Assembly (NCBI GenBank): GCA_937902985.1
Contig: CALFNG010000256.1
Span: 1 to 64,000 of the forward strand
DNA: 64,000 bases
From: an uncultured Myxococcales bacterium
GTDB taxonomy: Bacteria > Myxococcota_A > Polyangia > Polyangiales > Polyangiaceae
Reading direction: 5' to 3'
The notes below the pieces were generated by a model. That model was not told where the DNA came from and did no database searches. It was given only the letters and a program-made list of their open reading frames with translations. Of the stretch, positions 1-7,149 are shown one piece after another (within the stretch, counting starts at the first letter, position 1; each line of letters opens with the position of its first letter). Position numbers and translations under genes: made by a program.

Positions 1-1051
1 ACGACGGAACGGGCGCGTACTCGCCCGTCTCCTGTTCGTCGACGGGGGGGTCGACCGCCTCGACCGGCGGTTCGCTCACCGCGGCGGCCGCCCGGAGGCG
101 CGCGGCGCTGTCGCGCACCGCTTGCATCTGCTCGGCCGATGGAGCCGACTGCACCCATCGAACGAGGGCGCCGAGCTCGGAGCGCGCCGCCGCCGGGTTG
201 GGGTCGAAGGGCGCGAGCGCGTCGCGCAGGGCCGCCGCCGTGGGGAAGCGCGCCGCAGGGTCTCGCGCGAGCGCGCGCTCGAGGACAACGAACATTCCCG
301 GGGGCAGCGCGGAGCGCGCTGCGCGAAGGGGCTCGATCCGGCAATCGCGTATCGCGAGGAGCACCGCGAGCTGCCCGCTCCCCGCGAAGAGGGCGCGGCC
401 GATGAGCATCTCGGTCACCACGACCGCGCTGGCGAAGAGATCCGCGCGCTGGTCGAAGGGCTCCCCCGCGACCTGCTCGGGCGCGAGATACGCGAACTTT
501 CCCTTGAGCACGGGCCCCGCGCTGGTGCTCAAGGTCGCGCGGTTCGCCGAGCGCGCGATGCCGAAGTCGCCGAGTTTGACGCGCCCGTCGGCGGAGAGAT
601 AGATGTTCGACGGCGTCACGTCGCGGTGGATGATCACCATCGGCTGCCCGGCCGCGTCGCGAGCGGTATGGACGCTCTCGAGCCCGCGAAGGAGCTCGCG
701 CGCGACGTAGGCGCACATCCCGCGCCCGAGGGTCTGCTGGGTGCTCGACATCCGGCGGAGGAGCCGGAAGAGATCGCAGCCGTCGACCCACTCCATGGCG
801 AGCCAGGGCTCGTCGCGTTCGACGCCTGAGCCGTAGACCTGCACGACGCTGTCGCAGACGACCGCCGCGTGGAGCGCCGCCTCGCGCTCGAACATCGTGC
901 GCCCCTCGGGGTCGGCCACGAAGTGGGGGAGCAGGCGCTTCACGACGAGCTTGCGCGGCTGCGCTTGGGGGTCGATCGGCCGCGCCAGATAGACCTCGGC
1001 GGTGCCGCCCACGGCCAGCCGCGCCTCGAGCCAGAACGGGCCGAATTTCAT
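1..1051 (-). CDS. Serine/threonine protein kinase (C-terminus outside window)
   Basis: This is a eukaryote-like (Hanks-type) Ser/Thr kinase that phosphorylates proteins in the cytoplasm. Read on the minus strand from the ATG at 1051 it gives MKFGPFWLEARLAVGGTAEV, with the glycine loop, VVKRLL carrying the ATP-binding lysine, the catalytic loop HRDVTPSN, the DFG magnesium site and an APEQ segment. All key residues are present, so it should be active. After the kinase domain (about residue 280) the chain is Ala/Pro-rich and still open at base 1. The ORF track misses it because it has no stop in the window. It diverges from the cytochrome gene at 1230. Kinases of this kind are numerous in Myxococcota; the substrate cannot be told. 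Confidence 0.93.
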   Translation of the reverse strand, partial: MKFGPFWLEARLAVGGTAEVYLARPIDPQAQPRKLVVKRLLPHFVADPEGRTMFEREAALHAAVVCDSVVQVYGSGVERDEPWLAMEWVDGCDLFRLLRRMSSTQQTLGRGMCAYVARELLRGLESVHTARDAAGQPMVIIHRDVTPSNIYLSADGRVKLGDFGIARSANRATLSTSAGPVLKGKFAYLAPEQVAGEPFDQRADLFASAVVVTEMLIGRALFAGSGQLAVLLAIRDCRIEPLRAARSALPPGMFVVLERALARDPAARFPTAAALRDALAPFDPNPAAARSELGALVRWVQSAPSAEQMQAVRDSAARLRAAAAVSEPPVEAVDPPVDEQETGEYAPVPS

Positions 1052-1229
1052 GGCTCCACCCGTGAGCGGGCGCGGCACGCCCCTTCCTCTTGGGTTTTCG
1101 CCCGACGACATCGAAGAGAGAGTGTAACTATGCGGAGGCGTCGACGCACAAGATCACGGAGCCACGCCCCTGCGCCACCTCGCCGCTACAGTCTTTCGCC
1201 TGGCGTCGCTTCCGGTCTTTGCCCTCGGA

Positions 1230-2825
1230 ATGGCCGCGTGTGAGGGGTGTCGATCGTCGGCGCCGGTCGCTTCCGAGCCGGGCCCCGACGTGGGACCGCC
1301 AACCGCGCGCCTCTACCTCGTGACGGATCTCGCCGGCGCCCTCGAGCCTTGCGGTTGCACGAAGGACCAGCTCGGCGGCGTCGACCACTTCGGCGCCTGG
1401 GTTCGGCAGAACGGCGCGGGCGCGCCGGCCGCCGTCGTCGCTTCGGCCGGGCCGCTCTTCTTCATGGACCCTTCGCTCGACACCGACCGCGCCGAGCAGG
1501 ACCGCGCGAAGGCCGAGACGATCGCGCTGGTCTTGAAGGGCCTCGCTCTCGCCGCCTTCGCGCCGGGGGTAAACGACTGGGCCGACGGCACGGGGGGGCT
1601 CGTCAAGCTGGCGGGCGTGTCGGGCGCGGCGGCGATTGTTCCGACGACGGGGCCGGGCGTTCCATCGCCGCCGTTCGTGACGGTGTCGGTGCGCGACGTC
1701 GGGCCGCTCAAGATCGGCTTCGTGGGCTACGGGCAGCCGGGCGCCCTTGCCGGAGGCACCGGCGGTGCGCCCTTGCAGATGCCGCAAGACGCCGTGAAGC
1801 AAGGCGTCGACGAGGCGAAGCGGCAGGGGGCGAACGTGCTCGTCGCCCTCGCCGCAGTCGGCCGCGGCGAAGCCAAGCGCATCGCGGATGCCGTCCCCGA
1901 GCTGACGGCCGTGGTCGTGGGGTCGGCCAGGTCGAACGGCGACGGAAACACCGAGTCGCCCCAGGGCGAGCGGGTGGGGAACGTCCTCATCGCGCAGGCG
2001 GCGAACCACCTGCAGAGCGTCGCGGTGCTCGACCTCTACGCGCGCGAGCCGCTCGCGCCGGGTCAGCTCGTGAAGTTCGCCGACGGAACGGGGCTCGAGC
2101 TCTCCCGACAGCGCGAAGACGTCGCGCGACGAATCGACGAGCTCCACCAGAAGATATCCGCGTGGGAGCGCGACAGGAGCGTCAGCGCCAGCGATCTCGA
2201 CGCGCGCCGCCACGACCTCGCGAAGCTCGAAGCGGAGCACGACAGCCTCGACAGGAAGGCGCCACCCGCCAAGGGAAGTTTCTTACGGTACGCGCTCAAG
2301 GAGATCCGCGACTCGCTCGGAAAAGACCCCGCGATCGATGCGGAGATGGCCTCCTATTACAAGGCCATCAACGAGCGTAACCGCGTCGCTTTCGCGGATC
2401 GGTTGCCGCCGCAAGCCGCACCCGACCAGGCGCACTATGTCGGCATCGACGTGTGCTCGTCGTGCCATCCCGACGCGCGGCAGGTGTGGAACACGACGCG
2501 CCACACGCACGCGTACGCGACCCTCTCGACGCAGTTCAAAGAGTTCAACCTCGAGTGCGTCGGCTGCCACGTGACCGGCTACGACCGGCCCGGCGGGAGC
2601 ACGGTGGCGCACGTCAAGGGCCTCGAAGACGTGCAGTGCGAGGTCTGCCACGGACCCGGATCGCGGCACGCGACGAATCCCGCGGACCGGACGCGCATCG
2701 TCGCCAGCCCCGCGCCGTCGAGCTGCCTGGACTGCCATCATCCGCCGCACGTCGAGGGCTTCGACGCGGTGGCGAAGATGAAGGACATCCTCGGGCCCGG
2801 ACACGGTCGACCTCTGAAGCCATGA
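1230..2825 (+). CDS. Tetraheme cytochrome c554-type lipoprotein with UshA-like N-terminal domain
   Basis: The N-terminal half carries LVTDLAGALEPCGCTKDQLGG, the signature of a degenerate 5'-nucleotidase/UshA-like domain common in front of multiheme cytochromes. A coiled-coil-like charged stretch lies near residues 285-350. The C-terminal 130 residues contain four CxxCH heme sites (CSSCH, CVGCH, CEVCH, CLDCH), as in the cytochrome c554 family. The track start (ATG 1230) falls inside what looks like a lipoprotein signal: the frame upstream reads LASLPVFALGMAAC with no ATG or GTG before a TAA near 1125. A CTG at 1170 preceded by GGAG may be the true start. Expected location is the periplasmic face of a membrane, in electron transfer; the redox partner is unknown. 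Confidence 0.85.
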   Translation: MAACEGCRSSAPVASEPGPDVGPPTARLYLVTDLAGALEPCGCTKDQLGGVDHFGAWVRQNGAGAPAAVVASAGPLFFMDPSLDTDRAEQDRAKAETIALVLKGLALAAFAPGVNDWADGTGGLVKLAGVSGAAAIVPTTGPGVPSPPFVTVSVRDVGPLKIGFVGYGQPGALAGGTGGAPLQMPQDAVKQGVDEAKRQGANVLVALAAVGRGEAKRIADAVPELTAVVVGSARSNGDGNTESPQGERVGNVLIAQAANHLQSVAVLDLYAREPLAPGQLVKFADGTGLELSRQREDVARRIDELHQKISAWERDRSVSASDLDARRHDLAKLEAEHDSLDRKAPPAKGSFLRYALKEIRDSLGKDPAIDAEMASYYKAINERNRVAFADRLPPQAAPDQAHYVGIDVCSSCHPDARQVWNTTRHTHAYATLSTQFKEFNLECVGCHVTGYDRPGGSTVAHVKGLEDVQCEVCHGPGSRHATNPADRTRIVASPAPSSCLDCHHPPHVEGFDAVAKMKDILGPGHGRPLKP

Positions 2826-2827
2826 AG

Positions 2828-2963
2828 CGCGGCTGCATCGATCGCTCGAGCAAGGCGAGCGAAACCCCGCCCCGATCTGCCGGCACTCGCGCGGCCCAAG
2901 GGGGGGTCGAGGGCACGTCGAGGTTCGGAGTCTGGGGCGGGCGCTCCGATCGATGCAGCCGCG
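2828..2963. repeat. Branched inverted-repeat element
   Basis: A perfect 17-bp inverted repeat (CGCGGCTGCATCGATCG at 2828-2844 and its complement at 2947-2963) encloses about 100 bp. Inside the left arm a second hairpin forms (CGCTCG...CGAGCG), and an inner CCGCCCC block pairs with GGGGCGG near 2936. The result is a branched foldable element. It starts at the stop codon of the cytochrome gene. The rest of the 2826-3190 gap shows no convincing gene. It may be a terminator, a small structured RNA or a MITE-like repeat; a genome-wide copy count would decide. Confidence 0.6.
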
Positions 2964-3190
2964 TCGAAGGGTCATCGCATCCCGCGTACCCGAACGCCCG
3001 CCGGTCCAAGTACATGAATTCATTGGTTCCAGCGCGCGCACCGGGTGTCCGAGGTCGATCGGCCCGCGTCGGCGGACGCTGCCGGCAGAGCAAGCTCGGG
3101 CGCGGACGCCGACACGATCGCCGAATGCGCGGGCAGCAGGGGTAACCGTGTCGCGGTCGGGTGCGTATTCACGCCATGGAGATCGCGTTC

Positions 3191-3910
3191 ATGAAGTCGG
3201 CTCGCGCAGCTCGCCCCGTCGGGTACCTGTCGGCTCGATCGCCACGCGGCCTTGCCGCGGCGCTCCTCGTGGGAGCCGTGGCGACGTCGATCGCTTGCCA
3301 CCCGGCATCGATGGCGCTGGCCGACACGGGGCCGTCGCCCGGGTCGTCCACGACGGCATCGGTCGGGGCCGTCGGAGCGAACCCGGGAGGCGCGGGCGCC
3401 GGCACTCCCCTCGTTCCGGCCCAGGGTGACGAGCTCGCCGCGTTTGCCGAGGGGTGCTTCTGGGGCTCCGAAGACACCTTTCGTCACGTCGCCGGCGTCG
3501 TCGCGACGGCGGTCGGTTACTCGGGAGGCCACACATCGAACCCCACGTATCCGGAGGTCTGCGGCCACGACACCGGTCACGCCGAGACGGTGCTCGTCGA
3601 GTTCAATCCGAAGAAGGTCACGTACGCGCAGCTCCTCCGCACGTTCTGGGATTCGCACGACCCGACGACGCCCAATCAGCAAGGGCCCGACATCGGCGAT
3701 CAGTACCGGAGCGCCATTTTCACGTTCGGCCCCGAAGAAGACGCGGCAGCCCGCGCGTCGATGGCCGCCGAACAGAAGCAGTACAGGTCGAAGATCACGA
3801 CCGAGATCCAGCCCGCGGCCCGCTTCTGGAAGGCCGAGGTCTACCACCAGCAATACGACGAAAAAACCGGCCGTCACTCGTGCCCGCTTCCCGTGCGCAA
3901 AGGCGCCTGA
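3191..3910 (+). CDS. msrA: Peptide-methionine (S)-S-oxide reductase, lipoprotein form
   Basis: MsrA reduces the S-epimer of methionine sulfoxide in proteins. The catalytic motif GCFWG is intact (AEGCFWGSEDTF), as are the family blocks GYSGG, PTYPEVC.H.TGHAE and HQQY. Total length is 239 aa because a signal peptide with a lipobox-like ATSIAC and a Pro/Ser/Gly linker of about 60 residues precede the usual domain, so this copy should be anchored outside the cytoplasm. I chose ATG 3191 (GGAG nine bases upstream) over the track's GTG at 3161. The GHSCPL-type C-terminus (RHSCPLPVR) is present. It likely repairs envelope proteins next to the cytochrome gene. Confidence 0.93.
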   Translation: MKSARAARPVGYLSARSPRGLAAALLVGAVATSIACHPASMALADTGPSPGSSTTASVGAVGANPGGAGAGTPLVPAQGDELAAFAEGCFWGSEDTFRHVAGVVATAVGYSGGHTSNPTYPEVCGHDTGHAETVLVEFNPKKVTYAQLLRTFWDSHDPTTPNQQGPDIGDQYRSAIFTFGPEEDAAARASMAAEQKQYRSKITTEIQPAARFWKAEVYHQQYDEKTGRHSCPLPVRKGA

Positions 3911-4306
3911 GCGGTGCCTGACCACCGCGCCTGAGCGCGGTGCCTGGCCGAGTTGCTCGAGCGTGCGTAACGGCGCCTGACGACACGCGTAAACCGTGCC
4001 GGCGGCGCCTCATTACCTTTGCGGCGAAGCGCTCGTTGCGCTACCGTGTGGGCTGTTCACGAACGTTTCTCAGAGGGGACCACGCTCTCTCGGCGTTACG
4101 GGATTGGCGGGTCGCGGCGGATCGAGTCCGGCGCGATGCAAGGGCATCCAGCGGTTTCCGCGGAGATGCTCGCCGCCAAACGAGTCGAATCCATGGTCCT
4201 CGCTCCGAGAGGCCCGTGACAAGAAGAGAGCTCATCATGCGATCGCGTTTCAACCTCAACCTCTCGCTCGGCTGCGTAGCCGGCGGTCGTTGGTGAGCGC
4301 CGCGCC
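3911..4306. other. Intergenic region with short direct repeat and possible 19-codon ORF
   Basis: No convincing long gene is seen here. Just after the msrA stop, GCGCCTGAGCGGTGCCTG recurs 22 bp later with two extra bases, a local duplication. At 4237-4296 a short ORF (MRSRFNLNLSLGCVAGGRW) has an AAGAGAG element eight bases ahead of its ATG. It could be a small peptide or chance. The region otherwise shows no promoter or terminator I can support. Confidence 0.3.
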
Positions 4307-4621
4307 GTGAGCTCGCGCCGCAGCGTCCTCGAGCAGGCCGCGCTGGATACAGCGAAAGCATGGGCGGACAGCCGCATCGATGAGCTCCGCGCCGAAGGGC
4401 GTGAGGTCGCCGGTGGCTGGCCAGGTACGCTGAGCGAGGCGCGTCACTTCGTGCGAGCGAGCCTCGTGCGAAAGGGCGTCTCGTTCGTCACGCACGACGA
4501 GCTCGAGCAGGCGGCGCGGGCCACCTACGCGCGGGCCCGATCGACGTGGCTGGCGAACGCCGAGAGTGAAGACGACGCGAGCCGGGACGGGGAGGGTCTC
4601 GATGAACGGCCGCTCGCGTGA
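4307..4621 (+). CDS. Conserved-looking hypothetical protein, 104 aa
   Basis: I do not recognise the family. The GTG start has a weak ribosome-binding site. Codon usage is like the neighbours (strong third-position GC), and the product is an acidic, helical, soluble-looking protein with no signal or membrane segment. Its 3' end overlaps the next gene by 20 bp, which suggests co-transcription and translational coupling. The pair may act together, but nothing in the sequence shows a function. Confidence 0.6.
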   Translation: MSSRRSVLEQAALDTAKAWADSRIDELRAEGREVAGGWPGTLSEARHFVRASLVRKGVSFVTHDELEQAARATYARARSTWLANAESEDDASRDGEGLDERPLA

Positions 4622-4979
4622 AGCTCACCTCCGGTTCGCCGAGCGCCGCCGTCGCGAAGACGAAGCGCGCCGTCTGCGCGAAGAGTTCCCCCTCCTCCGC
4701 ACGCTCAAGCTCGAGGTCGAAGAGCACCGCCGCGAGGCGACCATCGCCGAGACGAAGCACGTGCGGCACATCATCGTCGACCGCGCGCCCGCTCTCTTCG
4801 CGATGCCGTGCAACGATCCGGCATGCCGAGATGGCGGTCACGACATGACCGACCCGATGGCGCAGCGCCTGCGAGACAAGTCCACCGACTTCGTTCTCGA
4901 GGACGTGTGCATGGGCGACGTCCGGGGCGCCGCGTGCGGCCGCGTGATCCGCGTCATCGCGTCCGCCACGTACAGCTGA
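4602..4979 (+). CDS. Hypothetical protein with four paired cysteines
   Basis: The start ATG 4602 is preceded by GGGAGG seven bases away, a better choice than the track's ATG at 4566. The N-terminus is an Arg/Glu-rich helix (about residues 10-45). The C-terminal half carries MPCNDPAC and later VCMGDVRGAAC, two cysteine pairs that could bind zinc. The function is unknown. It overlaps the preceding gene and was probably transcribed with it. Confidence 0.7.
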   Translation: MNGRSREAHLRFAERRRREDEARRLREEFPLLRTLKLEVEEHRREATIAETKHVRHIIVDRAPALFAMPCNDPACRDGGHDMTDPMAQRLRDKSTDFVLEDVCMGDVRGAACGRVIRVIASATYS

Positions 4980-5012
4980 CGCGAGCCCCTCGGTCGCGTC
5001 GCCGCAGCGACG

Positions 5013-5801
5013 TCAGGTCGTGAAGAGCCCGGGGACCGCGTCGCCCGCGAGGCCCAGTCGGCACTCGTCGAACATCGCCGCGTTGTCGGGCTCTTCGGGA
5101 CCGACGTAAAGCGTGGTGGCCGGTTTGCCGTCGCCCGAGACCCTCGCCCGCACGGCGCGCACGAACCCCGCGGCGGGGTAGACCGCGCCGCTGCTGCCGA
5201 TGGTCACGAAGACGTCGCACGCGTCGAGCGCCTGCTGGATGCGGTCCATCGCGAAGGGCTCTTCGCCGAACCACACGATGTGCGGCCGGATTCGCGCGCC
5301 GCACTCGCAGCGCGGCACCGCGGCGTAGGGCTCGACGTCGTCGAACGGCGCCCGCGAGCACGACTCGCATCGGCTCTTCATCAGCTCGCCGTGCATGTGG
5401 ACGACGCGGCCGTGGCCGGCCTTCTCGTGCAGGTCGTCGACGTTCTGCGTGCAGAGGAAGAGCCGAGCGCCCAGCGTGCGCTCGAGATCGGCGAGCTCGC
5501 GGTGAGCCGGGTTCGGCTGGCACGCGACAGCCTGCGCGCGGCGCTCGGCATAAAAGCGCCAGACGAGCGCCGCGTCGGCGTTCCAGCCCTCCGGCGAAGC
5601 GACGTCTTCGAATCGATGCTGCTCCCAGAGTCCGTTGGCGTCCCGAAAGGTGCGAATGCCGCTCTCGGCGCTGATCCCGGCTCCCGTCAGCACGAAGACG
5701 CGCGCCCGCGGCGTCAACGCGACCGGCGCGAACGCGGCGAACGGCGCCGTGCGCGGCGAGCGGGTGCTCGAGCGCGGCGAGGTCGGCGGAGCCATCCTCA
5801 T
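5013..5801 (-). CDS. SIR2-family NAD-dependent protein deacylase
   Basis: Sirtuins remove acyl groups from protein lysines using NAD. Visible motifs are GAGISAESGIRTFRD (NAD pocket), TQNVDDLHEKAG, the catalytic HMHGE, two Cys pairs of the zinc site (CESC and CECG), IRPHIVWFGE, and GSSGAVYPAAG. The zinc module is short but has all four cysteines. The ATG at 5801 was preferred over the GTG at 5843. It is convergent with the small gene before it and divergent from the DUF362 gene. Whether it prefers acetyl or succinyl groups cannot be fixed from what I read. Confidence 0.92.
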   Translation of the reverse strand: MRMAPPTSPRSSTRSPRTAPFAAFAPVALTPRARVFVLTGAGISAESGIRTFRDANGLWEQHRFEDVASPEGWNADAALVWRFYAERRAQAVACQPNPAHRELADLERTLGARLFLCTQNVDDLHEKAGHGRVVHMHGELMKSRCESCSRAPFDDVEPYAAVPRCECGARIRPHIVWFGEEPFAMDRIQQALDACDVFVTIGSSGAVYPAAGFVRAVRARVSGDGKPATTLYVGPEEPDNAAMFDECRLGLAGDAVPGLFTT

Positions 5802-5850
5802 CAGGATAGAGGTCGCGGCCGCCCTTCGCGAGAGCCGCGGCACCTCGGCC

Positions 5851-5890
5851 GCAGTGTGTAGGAGTGTGTAGGAGTGTGTAGGAGTGTGCA
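5851..5890. repeat. Four tandem copies of a 10-bp repeat
   Basis: The unit GGAGTGTGTA occurs four times head to tail, with small changes in the first and last copies. It sits in the divergent region between the SIR2 gene (start 5801) and the DUF362 gene (start 5994). A change of copy number would alter promoter spacing by close to one helical turn per unit, so a regulatory effect is possible but not shown. Confidence 0.85.
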
Positions 5891-5993
5891 GGTGAGCGAA
5901 CGTGAGCGGCCGGCGCGCCGGGGGGTGGATGCCAGCTAAGGCTCTGGCCTCCCCTATTTGCCGATCCCTCGCTCCGCGAGGTATGGATCCAGG

Positions 5994-7046
5994 GTGAAGC
6001 TCGGATCGAAAGCCCCCGAGCCGGCCACCCCGGCAGACGTCGAGCGCCCGTCACGACGCGAGATGCTCACGCGAGTCGGCTCCATGGCGGGCGTGCTTGG
6101 CGCGGCCGCTGTCGGCGGGCGCGTGGCGTGGGATCGCGGGGGCTTCGGCCTCGTCGAGTCCCGGGCGACGCGTCAGGTGCGCGACTACCGCCTGGCCGAG
6201 CGCGACGCGGAACACGCCGAGCTCGCGATCGCGCGTGCGCCCGCCCGGGAAGTGGGAGACCTGTCACCCGAGCCCACGGCCACTCCCGAGCAGCTCGTTC
6301 GGCGAGCCCTCGAGGCCATGGGCGGCATGGGAAGGTTCGTGTCGCGCGGAGACGTCGTCGTGGTCAAGCCGAACATTGGCTGGGACCGGATGCCGATCCA
6401 CGCCGCGAACACGAACCCCGACGTCGTCGCGGCCGTGGTGAAGCTCGCGTTCGAGGCCGGCGCGAAGAAGGTCGTCGTGGCCGACGGGTCGTGCAACGAT
6501 CCGAACCGCTGCTTTCAGCGCTCGGGCATCTGGGGCGCCGCCTACGCCGTCGGCGCCGACGTGGTGCTCCCGCAAGAGCATCGCTTCCGCTCGATGCGCC
6601 TCAAGGGCGACGTGCTCGATGAGTGGCCGATCTTCACGACGCTGGTCGACGCCGACAAGGTGATCAACGTCCCCATCGCCAAGCACCACAACCTCGCGAA
6701 GTTCACCGCCGCCATGAAGAACTGGTACGGCGTCCTCGGCGGACGGAGAAACCGGCTGCACCAGAACATCGACACGTCGATCGCCGATCTCGCGACCTTC
6801 ATGCGCCCGACGCTCGTCGTGATGGACGCCTGGCGCGTGCTCATGCGAAACGGCCCGCAAGGCGGCAACATCGACGACGCGAAGGACATGCACACCGTGA
6901 TCGCGTCGGTCGATCAGGTCGCCGCCGACGCGTTCGGCTGCACGCTCATCGGCCAGAAGCCGGAGAACCTGCCGTACCTCGCGATGGGCGAGAAGCGCGG
7001 CCTGGGCACGACGCGCTGGGAGAGCCTGCGCGTCAGGCGGGTGTGA
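5994..7046 (+). CDS. DUF362 family protein with Tat-type signal
   Basis: The N-terminus carries SRREMLTRVGSMAGVLGAAAVGG, a twin-arginine-like export signal followed by a hydrophobic stretch. The body has the DUF362 hallmarks GDVVVVKPNIGWDR, ANTNPDVVAAVVKLAFEAGAKKVVVADGS and NVPIAKHHNLAKFTAAMKNWYG. DUF362 proteins are often found beside ferredoxin-type proteins, and here the polyferredoxin at 7150 follows. The biochemical role is not established. The start is uncertain: GTG 5994 gives a compact Tat signal, while the track uses TTG 5958. Confidence 0.85.
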   Translation: MKLGSKAPEPATPADVERPSRREMLTRVGSMAGVLGAAAVGGRVAWDRGGFGLVESRATRQVRDYRLAERDAEHAELAIARAPAREVGDLSPEPTATPEQLVRRALEAMGGMGRFVSRGDVVVVKPNIGWDRMPIHAANTNPDVVAAVVKLAFEAGAKKVVVADGSCNDPNRCFQRSGIWGAAYAVGADVVLPQEHRFRSMRLKGDVLDEWPIFTTLVDADKVINVPIAKHHNLAKFTAAMKNWYGVLGGRRNRLHQNIDTSIADLATFMRPTLVVMDAWRVLMRNGPQGGNIDDAKDMHTVIASVDQVAADAFGCTLIGQKPENLPYLAMGEKRGLGTTRWESLRVRRV

Positions 7047-7078
7047 TCGTGCGGGGCCGGCTGAGCGTGGTGAGTGTG

Positions 7079-7147
7079 GTGAGCGGCGTGGCCGGCGGTG
7101 CCCGCGTGAGCGGCGTGGCCGGCGGTGCCCGCGTGAGCGGCGTGGCC
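7079..7147. repeat. 27-bp direct repeat, 2.5 copies
   Basis: A 27-bp unit starting GTGAGCGGCGTGGCCGGCGG is repeated at 7079 and 7106, with a partial third copy from 7133 that runs into the start codon of the polyferredoxin gene at 7150. The copies are essentially identical, so the duplication is recent. It occupies the leader of that gene and could affect its translation start. Confidence 0.85.
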
Positions 7148-7149
7148 CG

